A stretch of 64,000 bases of DNA. Origin: Mycobacterium sp. 1100029.7 (GTDB taxonomy: Bacteria > Actinomycetota > Actinomycetes > Mycobacteriales > Mycobacteriaceae). A program made the translations under genes and the position numbers. This document shows positions 1 to 10,300 of the stretch, piece after piece. Positions within the stretch are counted from its first letter, which is position 1. Each line of letters opens with the position of its first letter. Location of the stretch: the NCBI RefSeq assembly GCF_001665235.1, contig NZ_LZSC01000084.1, positions 1 to 64,000 of the forward strand, read 5' to 3'. The notes under the pieces were generated by a model, which did no database searches, was not told where the DNA came from, and worked only from the letters and a program-made list of their open reading frames with translations.

Positions 1-756
1 CCCGTGGCCGCCACCTGGCCCCGGCTTGGCGAGCGCGTCGAGGTCTTTAGGAACACCACCGGGCATGCCGGCACCCGGCACACCGCTTTGATTCTTTTGC
101 GCCGCACCCAACGCCTGCTGGAGCGGTTCTTCGAGCCCTTGCGCGGCCTGCCCCAAGCCACTGCTCAAACCCGAGCCGCTGGAACTGCCAGAGCCGCTCG
201 GGGGGTTGGACAATGCGCTCAACGGGTTGCCGATCCCGGCCCCGGCGGGCAGTCCGAGATCGTCGGCGCCACCGGTCGGATCACCGGGAGTGCCGAAGGG
301 ATCCGTAGTTCCCGCGCCGTTGGGCGCCGCGGAATTACCAACGCTCGCAGTGGGGTTGCCAAGGCCATTGGTTGAGCTTCCCGACCCACTGAGAGGATTG
401 GTGATTGCCGCAGTATTCGGCAACGGAAAATCTCCGGACCCTGAGGTCGAATTGTCCGATCCGCCCAAAGGATCGCTAATCCCAGAATCACCGGAGCCAG
501 GCGGCGTCGTGTTGAGATCAGTCGAGAATGGCGACGCATTAGTCGCGCCGGCGGAACCAGGCGGCGGCGCGGTGTTCAAATCAGTCGCGAACGGCGGGGG
601 TGTCGTCGCGTCGGCGGAACCAGGCGGCGGCGCGGTGTTCAGGTCATTCGAGAACGGCGGGGGTGTCGTCGCGTCGGTCGAGAATGACGGCGGCGGCGTC
701 GTATTCGGATTAGGTGGCGGTGGTGGGCAGCGCGGGCCAGGTGCGAAGGAGCACAA
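1..756 (-). CDS. Partial secreted-type Pro/Gly/Ser-rich protein, C-terminus beyond left edge
   Basis: The minus strand is open from about base 891 to the left edge. The reading has a hydrophobic patch (ALFALCSFA), then a Pro-rich repeat region (PPPFSNDLNTAPPPG and variants), then a Gly/Ser/Asn-rich stretch, and an amphipathic segment GLGQAAQGLEEPLQQALGAA near the edge. This composition resembles mycobacterial secreted proteins found beside ESX loci. No ATG or GTG occurs in frame after the upstream stop near 892; the first usable codon is a TTG at 754-756, so the start is uncertain and a frameshift is possible. The plus strand of the same DNA is also open (206-967), and its stop overlaps the next gene's GTG. 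I prefer the minus reading because its protein composition looks natural. The function is unknown. Confidence 0.5.
   Translation of the reverse strand, partial: MCSFAPGPRCPPPPPNPNTTPPPSFSTDATTPPPFSNDLNTAPPPGSADATTPPPFATDLNTAPPPGSAGATNASPFSTDLNTTPPGSGDSGISDPLGGSDNSTSGSGDFPLPNTAAITNPLSGSGSSTNGLGNPTASVGNSAAPNGAGTTDPFGTPGDPTGGADDLGLPAGAGIGNPLSALSNPPSGSGSSSGSGLSSGLGQAAQGLEEPLQQALGAAQKNQSGVPGAGMPGGVPKDLDALAKPGPGGGHG
491..690. repeat. About three tandem copies of a 60-63 bp coding repeat
   Basis: A unit beginning gcggaaccaggcggcggcgc at 551 recurs at 614, exactly 63 bp later. A diverged copy begins near 491, and a partial one lies after 670. In the minus-strand frame each unit encodes about 20-21 residues of the type PPPFxxDLNTAPPPGSA. 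The in-frame length suggests copy-number variation of a Pro-rich surface or secreted segment. Confidence 0.75.
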
Positions 757-891
757 GGCGAATAAGGCGCTGCGCCGGAAAAAGAATGGCGAACTCGTGC
801 TTGGCGAGGTCGACGCTGTTGTGCCCGTGATCGGCGACGACGGACCGCAAGAGGTCGAGCCCGTGCAGCGGCCCCCGTCGGCTCCGCTACC

Positions 892-963
892 TCAAATGCC
901 CAGACCGCCGGCGCCGAGTAACCCGCGACGGACCGGATCCGAGCAGCGAACAGAGGTCGGTCG
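892..963. promoter_or_regulatory. Probable divergent control region ahead of the effector operon
   Basis: These 72 bases separate the minus-strand partial gene from the plus-strand effector operon, so they should hold the operon promoter. A purine-rich agaggt at about 952-957 is a plausible ribosome binding site for the GTG at 964. I see no convincing -35/-10 pair. Confidence 0.3.
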
Positions 964-1962
964 GTGACGTCGCTGCAGTCTGTGGCCGTTCTGCGACCGG
1001 TTCCTCGACCGATCAGTGACGGCGAAGTGCCGCCCGACAGCCGATGGCGCGCTGTCTGCGAGTGCCCGGGTAGTACTCCAGCGGAGATGGCTGTGCGGGC
1101 GGGAAGGGCGGCGCTGGCCGCCGCGGACGCCCGCGTCGATCGCTTGCAGTGGCTGGTACACGCAGGGGTCGGGCCACAGGGCAGCCAAGGGTGGCCGGTG
1201 CATCACCACATTCAGAACGCCATTGTCGGGTGTCACGGCAACGCTTTGGAAATGAAGCAGAATTGCGCAGGCGGCCTCACCTCATGGCTGCTGGTCGCAC
1301 GACTGCTCGACAAGGCCGGCTATTCGATATGTACAGGCGCCGACAACTGGTCCTGGAGCGATCGCTTCGCCAACGCGAAAACCGTTGGTGGCGAGCCGTT
1401 CTCCGACATTGCCTATGCGACCGTGATCTCGTACGCCGGAGGCTTTGCCAAGCTGTTAGGTACAGGAAGCGCGAGTTGTCCAAACCTGGCCGACGATTGG
1501 CGATTGCACGAAACATTCTGGGAGAACACCAACGCCGACGACTTTCAGCGTGCTTACGCCCGCGCGACTGCGGCGCGCTCCCTCGACTCGATACGAGAAT
1601 CCGTCCGCATGTTCATGTGCGCGATCCGGGCCGCCCTGGCCGACGCGAAGCTGAGCCCGCAGTACGTGACCCATTTCGTACCGCAGGGCTCCGCGAGCGG
1701 GCAGCCTTTCCGGTCGCTGGCGAATCTACTTGGACTGCCGTGGTCGGAAGAGCTTCATGAGCACACCCTTGACCATGGGTATCTCGGCGTGAGTACTCAT
1801 GCCGACGGTTTGATCTACCTCGCTCAAACCGGAAGTCTCAAGGCAGATTCCATCGTGATGCTGCTGGCCGCCGAATATGAGCTGAGCGCGACCGCGGTAG
1901 TCCTGCAAGTGGTACGTCCGCCACGCGTATCGACGGACGGCACGATCCAGGTGATTGCATGA
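964..1962 (+). CDS. Ketoacyl-ACP synthase III-like (thiolase-fold) protein
   Basis: 332 residues, about the length of FabH. It has the thiolase-fold layout: a nucleophile segment QNCAGGLTSW with Cys101 where FabH has its catalytic Cys, and a C-terminal half with HFVPQGSASG and HGYLGVSTHADG where FabH has its catalytic His and Asn motifs (HQAN, GNTS). Those two motifs look degenerate, so it may be an acyltransferase or a non-condensing member rather than a true condensing enzyme. The GTG start has agaggt upstream. The next gene's ATG overlaps its stop (ATGA), so the two are translationally coupled. A lipid-type acyltransferase in an ESX effector operon is unusual; acyl modification of the giant toxin or another partner is my speculation. 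FabH-like fold confidence is moderate. Confidence 0.65.
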   Translation: MTSLQSVAVLRPVPRPISDGEVPPDSRWRAVCECPGSTPAEMAVRAGRAALAAADARVDRLQWLVHAGVGPQGSQGWPVHHHIQNAIVGCHGNALEMKQNCAGGLTSWLLVARLLDKAGYSICTGADNWSWSDRFANAKTVGGEPFSDIAYATVISYAGGFAKLLGTGSASCPNLADDWRLHETFWENTNADDFQRAYARATAARSLDSIRESVRMFMCAIRAALADAKLSPQYVTHFVPQGSASGQPFRSLANLLGLPWSEELHEHTLDHGYLGVSTHADGLIYLAQTGSLKADSIVMLLAAEYELSATAVVLQVVRPPRVSTDGTIQVIA

Positions 1963-2732
1963 GCGCCGTGCTCGCTCATCAGGTCGGATCCCTCGATTTG
2001 GTGGATTTGAACGCAATCAGCCAGTTCTATGGCCGCGATTTCCTGCCCTATCCCTTCAGGCTCACGCAAGGACCGCGCTTCGCCACCCGTGACGAGGCCT
2101 TCGCCTATGCCAGCACAGTGCCTGACCGGTTCAATCACGGCGACCTCAACACCTTTATGGAGTGTGTGGCCGCCTATGACGGCGCGGATATCCGGGTGGA
2201 GTGCCATGTCCAATACATACCTGCCGACACCCCGAGTCAACGGATAATAGCCTACCGGGCAGGACATCTCGGATTCTTCGCGGCTCAAAAGCCTGACGAT
2301 GACTTGGTCGATATCTATGCCGTGTCACCGTACGACCTGGGTGCCGCCATCGCCGATGCGGTTGTTCTGACCAATCCTGGACTCCACTCGGAAATCGTCA
2401 TCCCGGAATATATTCCGCGAGGCCGAGCCGAGTTTGACGCGGATGCCTTTAGTGTCCGGCACAGGTCGGCTTCGGCGAGCGAGGTCACGATTCCGGCGAG
2501 CGAAGTAACCGCATATTCCACGATTCAAAGTCATTGGCGCCCAACCCGTAGGTGGGGTCTGGATCGCGGAAAGCGTGCCCTGGTGTGGGTGCGGCTCAAT
2601 GAAGATGGCGAATATATCTATGTGCCGGACCACTCTCACGCACGGCCGATGACCAAGCCGTTCTTACGCGAGCAGATCGACCGCTTGATAGCCGACGACG
2701 TGGCGATCCTGAGAGAGTTCCGTCACGGCTAG
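1959..2732 (+). CDS. EspG-like ESX secretion chaperone
   Basis: 257 residues, a usual EspG size. The N-terminus (VGSLDLVDLNAISQFYG) and the central RIIAYRAGHLGFFAAQ segment match the EspG pattern of an opening alpha/beta region followed by a rehydrated beta hairpin. The C-terminal part (GKRALVWVRLNEDGEYIY, then PFLREQIDRLIAD) matches the EspG ending. EspG proteins are cytosolic chaperones that bind PE-PPE dimers in ESX-1, -3 and -5. No PE or PPE gene is visible here, so this one may serve the WXG-like protein or the giant toxin. It overlaps the preceding gene by ATGA. The assignment rests on overall pattern, not on a diagnostic motif. Confidence 0.6.
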   Translation: MSAVLAHQVGSLDLVDLNAISQFYGRDFLPYPFRLTQGPRFATRDEAFAYASTVPDRFNHGDLNTFMECVAAYDGADIRVECHVQYIPADTPSQRIIAYRAGHLGFFAAQKPDDDLVDIYAVSPYDLGAAIADAVVLTNPGLHSEIVIPEYIPRGRAEFDADAFSVRHRSASASEVTIPASEVTAYSTIQSHWRPTRRWGLDRGKRALVWVRLNEDGEYIYVPDHSHARPMTKPFLREQIDRLIADDVAILREFRHG

Positions 2733-2770
2733 GCGAATCACGAAATAAACTGTGGAGAAGGGATATTGAC

Positions 2771-3238
2771 GTGAGCAACGATGCTACGAGTCACGATGTC
2801 ACGGACGTGCTGTCGATGGTGCAGGAGCAGATGCGAGATCTGTCCCTGATGCAGCAACGACGGGCCACGCTCACCGCGACGGCGACCGCGGCCGAGGGAA
2901 CTGTATCGATAACAGTCGATGCGCAGCGCACCGTGACACAAACGGTCGTCGACGAGGCGTATCTCGACGAATTCGAGTTGGCCGACTTGGGCGGTTACAT
3001 AACATCTGCGGCGCAGCGGGCCGCTCAAGATATCGAGCGACAGTCGGCGGAGTTGCTCGCGCCGTTAACCACACGCCGCCAGGAGATTTCATCGCTCTCC
3101 GGTCATGTCGTGGACGCGCCCGGTTTTGCAGACCTGCTCGCAGGTCTGGGTTCGCTCGCTGCGCCGACGTCTTCGCATGCCGATGGTGCCGACGATGGTG
3201 TGGAGGAACGTCCAGCCTTCCCGATAGTGAGGAGATAG
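2771..3238 (+). CDS. YbaB/EbfC-like protein (EspL-type)
   Basis: 155 residues. The core (TATATAAEGTVSITVDAQRT, then a YITSAAQRAAQDIERQ helix) follows the YbaB/EbfC fold: helix, three strands with a VTVD-like strand, and a long C-terminal helix. ESX-1 carries a YbaB-type protein, EspL, that stabilises or regulates Esp substrates. GTG start with ggagaaggga about 9 bases upstream. It lies 4 bp before the WXG-like gene, so the two are cotranscribed. Residues after about 115 are a low-complexity tail. A second YbaB-like gene sits at the far end of the island (36231). Confidence 0.65.
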   Translation: MSNDATSHDVTDVLSMVQEQMRDLSLMQQRRATLTATATAAEGTVSITVDAQRTVTQTVVDEAYLDEFELADLGGYITSAAQRAAQDIERQSAELLAPLTTRRQEISSLSGHVVDAPGFADLLAGLGSLAAPTSSHADGADDGVEERPAFPIVRR

Positions 3239-3242
3239 CCCG

Positions 3243-4328
3243 ATGGCCGACTCGCTCAGCATTAACTCCGACGACCTGCGTACAGCTGCCGCAAATGTCG
3301 CCGATCTCAGCTCCGAGATGAAACAGGTGCTTACTGCGTTGCAAGGGCAACTCGCCGCTTTGGGGTCGCCATGGGGAAATGATTCGACCGGTGACCAGTT
3401 TGCCAATGGCTCGGACGGCTACCTCGCGCAAGTGAACAACGTGGATAGCAACATCGACGCCACGACGCGCCAGCTCGACAGCCTGTCTCAGTCTTTGACC
3501 ACAGCGGCGAGCAACTTTGAACAACAGGACCAACAGTCCAGTGGCGGCACCGGAAACATTCTGTTGGGCAACGGTTCTGGCGGAGGCACAGGCTCAGGCG
3601 GTGGTTCTGGTGGGAATTCCGGTTCGGGCGGGTCTGGTGGTGGCAGTGGGTCAGGTGGATCAGGCGGCGGCACCGGCTCGGGTGGGCCGGGCCAGCTCCG
3701 GGCCACAGTGCGCTCTGACTCGATGCCGCTTCTACCCGAGAGTGCGCGGATACCAGCCCAACCCGCCGAGCCTGTCATCGCGGGCGCGAATTCGACAGGG
3801 TCCGGCACCGGTCAGCTGACCCCTCGCATCCAGGGCACCCTTTTGCCCGCAACTCCCGGAGTGCCAGCGCAGCCCGCCGTTGCGGCGGGAAATGTCCTGG
3901 CGAGCGGTGCCCCGACCGCAACCGGTCCTTCGGGCGGGTTGTCGCCGCTGCTCCCGGCAGTTCCGGCAGTTCCGGCAGTTCCGGCAACGCCCGGGTCGCC
4001 GGAGGTGCCGGCTGTCCCGGCGCAGCCGGCCGGCGTGACTCAGCCGGCCACCACGCCACAGATACTGACAAGCAATGCTCCTGCGGCGGCGACCGCCGAG
4101 CCTGGTATCGCGACTGGGAATGTCTTGGCCGATGCTGTGCCGGAGGCTGCAACGTCTACTCCCGGATCGGACCTCAGTGCGTTGATTCAGACCCTCGAGC
4201 AGTTGGCGGAGCCCGCAGGCGAGGGCGTCAGTACTGCGATGGGTGCAATCCCAACCGGGTCAAAGGGTTCCGGTAACCCCAGCACTCCGGCTCCGCCCGG
4301 CGCAACGGCCGGTTCTGCGGCGCAATAG
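3243..4328 (+). CDS. WXG100-like protein with long Gly/Ser- and Pro/Ala-rich tail
   Basis: 361 residues. Residues 1-100 form a predicted helical hairpin with a central turn GSPWGNDSTGDQF, a variant of the WXG100 motif (Trp and Gly at the turn, with the GxxF element common in actinobacterial members). A Gly/Ser repeat tract at about 100-155 (GSGGGSGGNSGSGGSGGG) is followed by a Pro/Val/Ala-rich region with PAVPAVPAVPATP. The latter is encoded by about four tandem 9-bp repeats near 3955-3990. The start ATG has gaggag upstream. It probably is a secreted substrate or heterodimer partner for the WXG-like N-terminus of the giant protein encoded 49 bp downstream. No classical EsxA/EsxB pair is seen, so this may fill that role. 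Confidence 0.65.
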   Translation: MADSLSINSDDLRTAAANVADLSSEMKQVLTALQGQLAALGSPWGNDSTGDQFANGSDGYLAQVNNVDSNIDATTRQLDSLSQSLTTAASNFEQQDQQSSGGTGNILLGNGSGGGTGSGGGSGGNSGSGGSGGGSGSGGSGGGTGSGGPGQLRATVRSDSMPLLPESARIPAQPAEPVIAGANSTGSGTGQLTPRIQGTLLPATPGVPAQPAVAAGNVLASGAPTATGPSGGLSPLLPAVPAVPAVPATPGSPEVPAVPAQPAGVTQPATTPQILTSNAPAAATAEPGIATGNVLADAVPEAATSTPGSDLSALIQTLEQLAEPAGEGVSTAMGAIPTGSKGSGNPSTPAPPGATAGSAAQ

Positions 4329-4377
4329 CAGACCAACCGAGCGATCCGGCACGCGCTGACAGGCAGGGGGAGTATCG

Positions 4378-7300
4378 ATGGGCATTGAGATCCCCGCCGG
4401 CCTGCAATGGGTCTCCTATTTGGCAGGCGAGAAGTGGCCCCAGGGCGACGAGACCGCTATGTTCCAAATCGGTGACGATTGGAATTCGTCGGCGCAGCAG
4501 ATCTCGGATTTGATTCCGAAGCTGCAGCAGGCGCAATCCCAGACGGCGTCGGCCGTGACGGGTGAGACGGCCAGCGCTGTCGCGGATCAATTTCAGTCGT
4601 TGCTGTCTGGTGATTCGTCAATCGACAATCTCGCGAGTGCAATGTCCTCGTTGGGCAGCCTGGCTACCCAAACCGGCACGCAGATCCAGTACACCAAGCT
4701 GCAGATTCTATCGACGCTGGGAATCGCCGCCGCCGAGATCGCCTACGCGCTGTCCTCGGTCGAGTGGACATTCGGTGCCTCGCTAGCCTGGATTCCTCCG
4801 ATCGAAGCGATCACGATGGCGGTGGTACGTCAGCTGGTGTCGCAGTTGGTCAAGCGCATCCTGGCTGCTGCGGCCGAGGCGCTGACAAAGACCGGCTTGC
4901 GTCAGCTAGTCAAAGATGCCGCAGTAGGCGCGGTTACTGGGGCGGCCATTGGTGTGGTCCAAGATCTGGCCATCGAGGCATACCAGATCCACGAGGGGGT
5001 CCGCAGCGGCATCGATTGGAAACAGGTGGGGGAGATCAGCATTGGCGCTGTGGTCGGCGGGGCAGCGGGTGCGATCGCGCACGGGTTTATATCGAAATCC
5101 CTTGGCGAATCAACCACTATCGGCGGCAAAGCTCTCAAAGGTGCAGTCACTCACTTCAGCGTGGGTGCCATCGGCAATGTCGCCGGCGGCGTGGCCACCG
5201 GCGGTGGTCTGAACGCCGAAGACATCTTCGGCGGTGCCGGTGGCGGTGCGGTATCCGGCGGAATCCGCGGCGGCTCCGAACACCCGGAAGGCGGAGCGCA
5301 CGGCAACGACAAGGATATATCGTCCGAGAAGGACACGTCCTCCGACATGTCCCACGACGATGACGACGATGACGCCAGTATCAAGACTCTGGTCGAACCC
5401 GACCCGCCCAAATTGCCCGACGGGTCAAAAGATGTTTTTGTACCGAATGGTCCAGGGCCGGAGAATGATTCAGTCAGGCCCCCCGCAGCGGAGAACGGCA
5501 CAAATGGCAGCACGCCGCCCGTCGACGACAACCATGTGCAATCGGCACCGACACCGTCGGACGCTCCGGGAGATGATGCCTCGACGACCGCGACCGGATC
5601 GGCTGCCACAAGCGAACCGGCCCCTGTTCGCGAGGGAAACCCACAATTCAACAACGGTTCTGGAGCAAAGAGTGATTCGCCGCAGCCGGTTCGTACGGTA
5701 TCCGGCAACGGGGCACCGTCGACTTCGACCGCCAGCAGTACCCCCCTAGCTCATCAGCCTCCCGCAACCCCCGGATCACGCTCCGACGTGACGGACTCAC
5801 ATGGGACGGCGACGAGGTCGTCTGCGGGCACATCGGACAACAGGCCCGGGGCCACACCGTCGGCCACCGAAAGCACATCCCGTGCGACGCCGCCGGCAAA
5901 GCCGACGCTACAGCCCAACCGCTCAGCTGCGGGCGCTTCAGTGGGCGGGCGGTCATCCACGTCGAAGCCACTTGTAGTGGCTGGGACCGGGGACCGCCCG
6001 GTGACGGAATCGATCAAGCAATCCGAGTCGTCCGGTGCGTCGAGCGAGACTGGCGCACGGCCGACGACGCCGTCCATGCCCGACGCGTCGACCGCTCGCG
6101 ACGCGGAGCCGACCTCGGTCGCAACGCCGGTGAGTTCGGTTACGACGCAAGACGATTCAATAGCTCGAAGCCCTGTTCCCGAGCAATCGGTCGAATCGAA
6201 ACCGATACCACCCGAACTGCTCACGGCTGACTCGGCGTTCTCCAGTTCCACCGACGACACGGTGATTCGTGGCGGGCAGCCCGAGGCCGATCCAGCCTCG
6301 CGATCACCCACGACCACAACCAACGCTGCGGATGTCACGACAGGCGCGGCCCGTTCGATCCCTGACACCGTCGTGGACACGGCGCACCCGGCGCCGAAGG
6401 AAGACCCCAGTCGCGCCTCGGCCAGCACCTTCGCCAGTCCGAGCGACTCGCGTTCGAAGCCGGCGCCGATCGCACGAATCGCGGATCAGCTGCCTTCGCA
6501 AGGCGTTCTTCGTGGCGTGCCCGACGACACGGTGCCGCCCAACCGCTCTCGCTCGGGCGCCGACGCGGACGAACATCCTCCGGCCGACGGGCAGCCGCAT
6601 CCGGTGTTGCGGCTCCGGGGTGGCGCCGGTGAAGGCAGTCGCTTCAGAACCAACCTGAACGAATACGCCCGGCGCATGTTCGGTCCTGATAATCGCGGGG
6701 GCAGTGAGGATCTGGTGCGGGGGCTGCAGCAAAAGGCCCGAGAGGTGGAGTCGGCTCGCAACCAGCAGTCGCACCCGGCCCAACCCGACGAGTTCGGCCT
6801 AGACCCGTTTGGGCTCCGCGACCCCAGCCCCACTCCACCGCACCTGGACGGCGTGAAGTTGGCTCACGTTCCCACCAATTCGCTCGGTGGTCATATTCAC
6901 CAGCTCGATATGGCCAGGCACCCAAACGATCCCGGGCCGGACGAGTCGGAAATCTGGTCAAAGCCGGCACCTGCCGACGGACGCTGGTTTTCGGATAACC
7001 CGGACCATCGGACTGCCGAGCCATTGCCGGACCCGCTGGAAATGCCGAAGGTCTTCCACTCAATCTGGTTGGGCGGTGCGGTGACCGACGGCCGCAAAAC
7101 GACCGACCTGGTACGCCGCAACCTTGAGAAGCTCAGCAAGGTGGCACAAGGTGAGGGGATGCGGGTCGTCTTGTGGACCGATGTCCCCCGCACAGAGTTC
7201 GAACGTTCTGGCGGTGACGCCGCCCGAATGCGCTCGTGGGCGCGGCGCCACAATATCGCGCTCCTGAGCCCAAATGAAGTCTTCCACGTCGACGAGCCGA

Positions 7301-10300
7301 TGAACCTGGCCGCGGAATACCGGTTGGAAGCCGCCAAAGGTACCGCCGCCGGGTATACCGCAGCCAGCGACATCCTGCGGCTGGAGATCCTGCACCGGCT
7401 CGGGGGTATCTACACCGATCACGACAATCAGGTTCGCCGCCTGGACGGCCTGCGAAATCTGCTGGGCGCACCGGGTTTCGCTCTGCACTCGCGTGGTGAG
7501 GGAATTCCGAACAACTCTGCGCTGCTCGCTGCCCGGGGGCACCCGTTCGTCAAGCAATACCTGGACAAGATCAAAAGCAACTACAAGAAATTGCAGAATC
7601 AGCTGCACCCCGAGGTGCACGGCTTTATCGACAACACCGCGAAGGCGCAGCACGAAAACTACGTCCTCCGACCCGAATTAGTCATTCGGCGCCGATCGGT
7701 AACCGAGCGGACCGGTCCGTTCAACTTCAGAGACGTGACCGAGTCACTAAGTTTGAATGACGCTGACGTACCGCGGATCCGCACCGACCAGTTGAATATG
7801 GGCTCCGCCCACACCTGGCTGAGCACCAAGCCTTTGCGATTCACACCCGAGCAGGCCCCGAAGGTGTTGCAACATGCCATCAGCGGTTTGATTTGGGATC
7901 TGCGCAATCGAGAGGGCGACCTGAATCTGGCTGCGGTGGCCCCGCTTATCGAGGGGCTACCCAACCCCGCGGCGGGGTGGAAAGCCGTGGTCGAGTACAT
8001 GCAGAGCGTGCCCGAACTGCGCGCCCAGGTGCAGACGGTGACTTACGCATACCTGCGACCGAAATCAAGTGTTCCACTGATCGGCGATCGTCCCAGGATC
8101 CACCAACTCGATCTGCCGCGTTCGGTGCGGGAGACGTTCGGCCTGCCATTGCGCGGGCGAATCACCGACACGGAGGGCAGCTGGCGGCGAGCGGCATTCG
8201 CCGCAAAGATTCAGTCCGGGGAGTGGGGCCCTGCCACTCGCGCATCCGCTCCGGGCGAGGGGCAGATGTCGTTCGCGCGATCGCATGACAACAACAGCGA
8301 CGACGTCTTGCACGGTCTGGCGGCCGGCGATTCGGCGATGGCGGAGCTAGGAGTCGGGGACGGGGAGCCTAAACCGTCACAGGAGCTGACCACAGGAATT
8401 GGGCACGCGACCGAGATTCCCCAGTCGCACAGCACGATTGACCAGATCCGAACGTGGATCGGTGATGTCAACAACGACGGAGATGCCGCGGTCGCCCCCG
8501 CCGGTCCTCGACTAGCCAATTGTGGTCCCGCGACGATCGTGGTGTTCGACCGATTGTCGGGCACCCCCAGCTTTGGTCGCGCCTACGTGGGTGGGCCGAT
8601 CAGCAACAGCCGACACATGCATGAGCTGACCCGCGACGAGCTCGGTGAGGCGACGGGTCTGCCGTTCGAGCAAAGCACGCCCACACAGATCGCGAAGCGT
8701 CTGGTCGACGCAGGGCCGGGGACTCACACCGTCGTGGCCATCAAGTATCGAAATGGCGAGCAGCACAGCTTCAACGCGTATTTTGATGGCACTCAGGTGC
8801 ACGCTTTGGACGGACAGCACGGAACGATCAAGTCGTGGCCGCCCCAGCTGGATCTCGAAAAGAATCCTGTTGAGCAGTGGTTCATGGGGACGCCACCTGC
8901 CCGGCACCAGGATAATCTCGGCAACAGTTCGTCGCCGCCCCACCAAAATCTTTCGCAAAACGCGCTCGGCAGCTTGCCCTCAAATGTTGTGCGCGAACAA
9001 GACTCAGGGTCGGTGCTGCCGAATGATCTCGTGTCCGAGCCCGATAGGCCGTTGCCAAGCGCTCAGCTCGACCCATCGCTCGATCTGGACAGCGTCACCG
9101 GCATACCGGACGGTCATTCGGCGCAGCTTCGCACCGACAACGTTCGTCTGTATCGCGACGACACTCGCAGCCCGAGCGAAGTATTCGGAACCGGTTTCGA
9201 AGCGCTCGATCCGACCAACACCAACCTCACCACTTTCGTCCTTGGTCGGCCCGGCGCGTTCGTCTCGACAACGCGCGATGCGCAACTGAACCACCTCGGA
9301 CCCCCCACCGAGGCCCGGCCGCAAGTCTTTCGGTATCACATCGAGGCGCCAGGCGGTATCGACGTCAACCCGACCCTGCCGCATCACCAGGACGGCCATG
9401 AGGGCGAGGTGGCGTTTCTGGGTGGTATCCGGCGAGAGAACATCCTCGGAGCTGAGCAGGTACTTGACGGCAGGCCCCAGGCCCTCCGACTCGGTAGCTT
9501 CGTGCATAACGACTACTTCAATCCGCACGCGCGCAACCCACACTTTCCGTCGGAGCCGCCTCGGTTGTCCACCGATTCGCCCAACGTCAGCGATGACGAC
9601 ATGACCCCCATGAACACGCCCAGGGCTCGCCCCGTGTCGCTTCCTACCTCTGCGGAGATGCCCGAGTCCTCTGCAGGTTCATCCGCCTCGGACGCCGAGC
9701 CAAATTCCCAGGAACACTTGGAATCCGGCGATCCGGCCGCACGTACGCTGCCGACGCCTGACGTGCTTCAAGGCCTGCCGTCGGAGGATTCGCAGTCCGT
9801 GCAGCACAACGAAGCCAGAGCCGGCGACGTCGATGAATCGGGTCACGCCGTTCACGATCAGGCCCCAGGTGGGCAGACGAACTATGGTCCAGCCGCTCGG
9901 TTGAGGGGCGGAGCCTCGGGGGCCGATGCTCTGTTTGGAAGCTTGCGATACCACGCCGGCCGGATGTTACGGACGAACGCGCATAACGCGGATAGCAACG
10001 AACTGATCCATAATTTGAGCGCCGAGGCAGATCGGGTACGCCAGCAGCGGGAGGGAGCCGCCCGGCCAGCCGCAGTCGCCGAGGATCGCTTCGGTCCCGA
10101 CCCGTTCGGATTGCGTGATCCAGCGCCCACCCCGGACCTTCTGCGGGATGTGCTGCTGGCCGACGTGCCGACCGAGAACCTGGGCTCCTATTTTCGTTCA
10201 CTGGACTTGGCAGGCGTGGGTGAGGACAAAAGCTCCGGACACGACGAAGTCTGGTCTGAGCCAACGCCGCCCGACGGGCAGTGGTGGCGGCCCGAGGATC

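Noticed and set aside
206..967. Plus-strand open frame of 253 codons ending in a GTGA overlap with the ketosynthase-like gene
   Set aside because: Low-complexity translation that mirrors a more natural minus-strand protein; I kept it only as an alternative.
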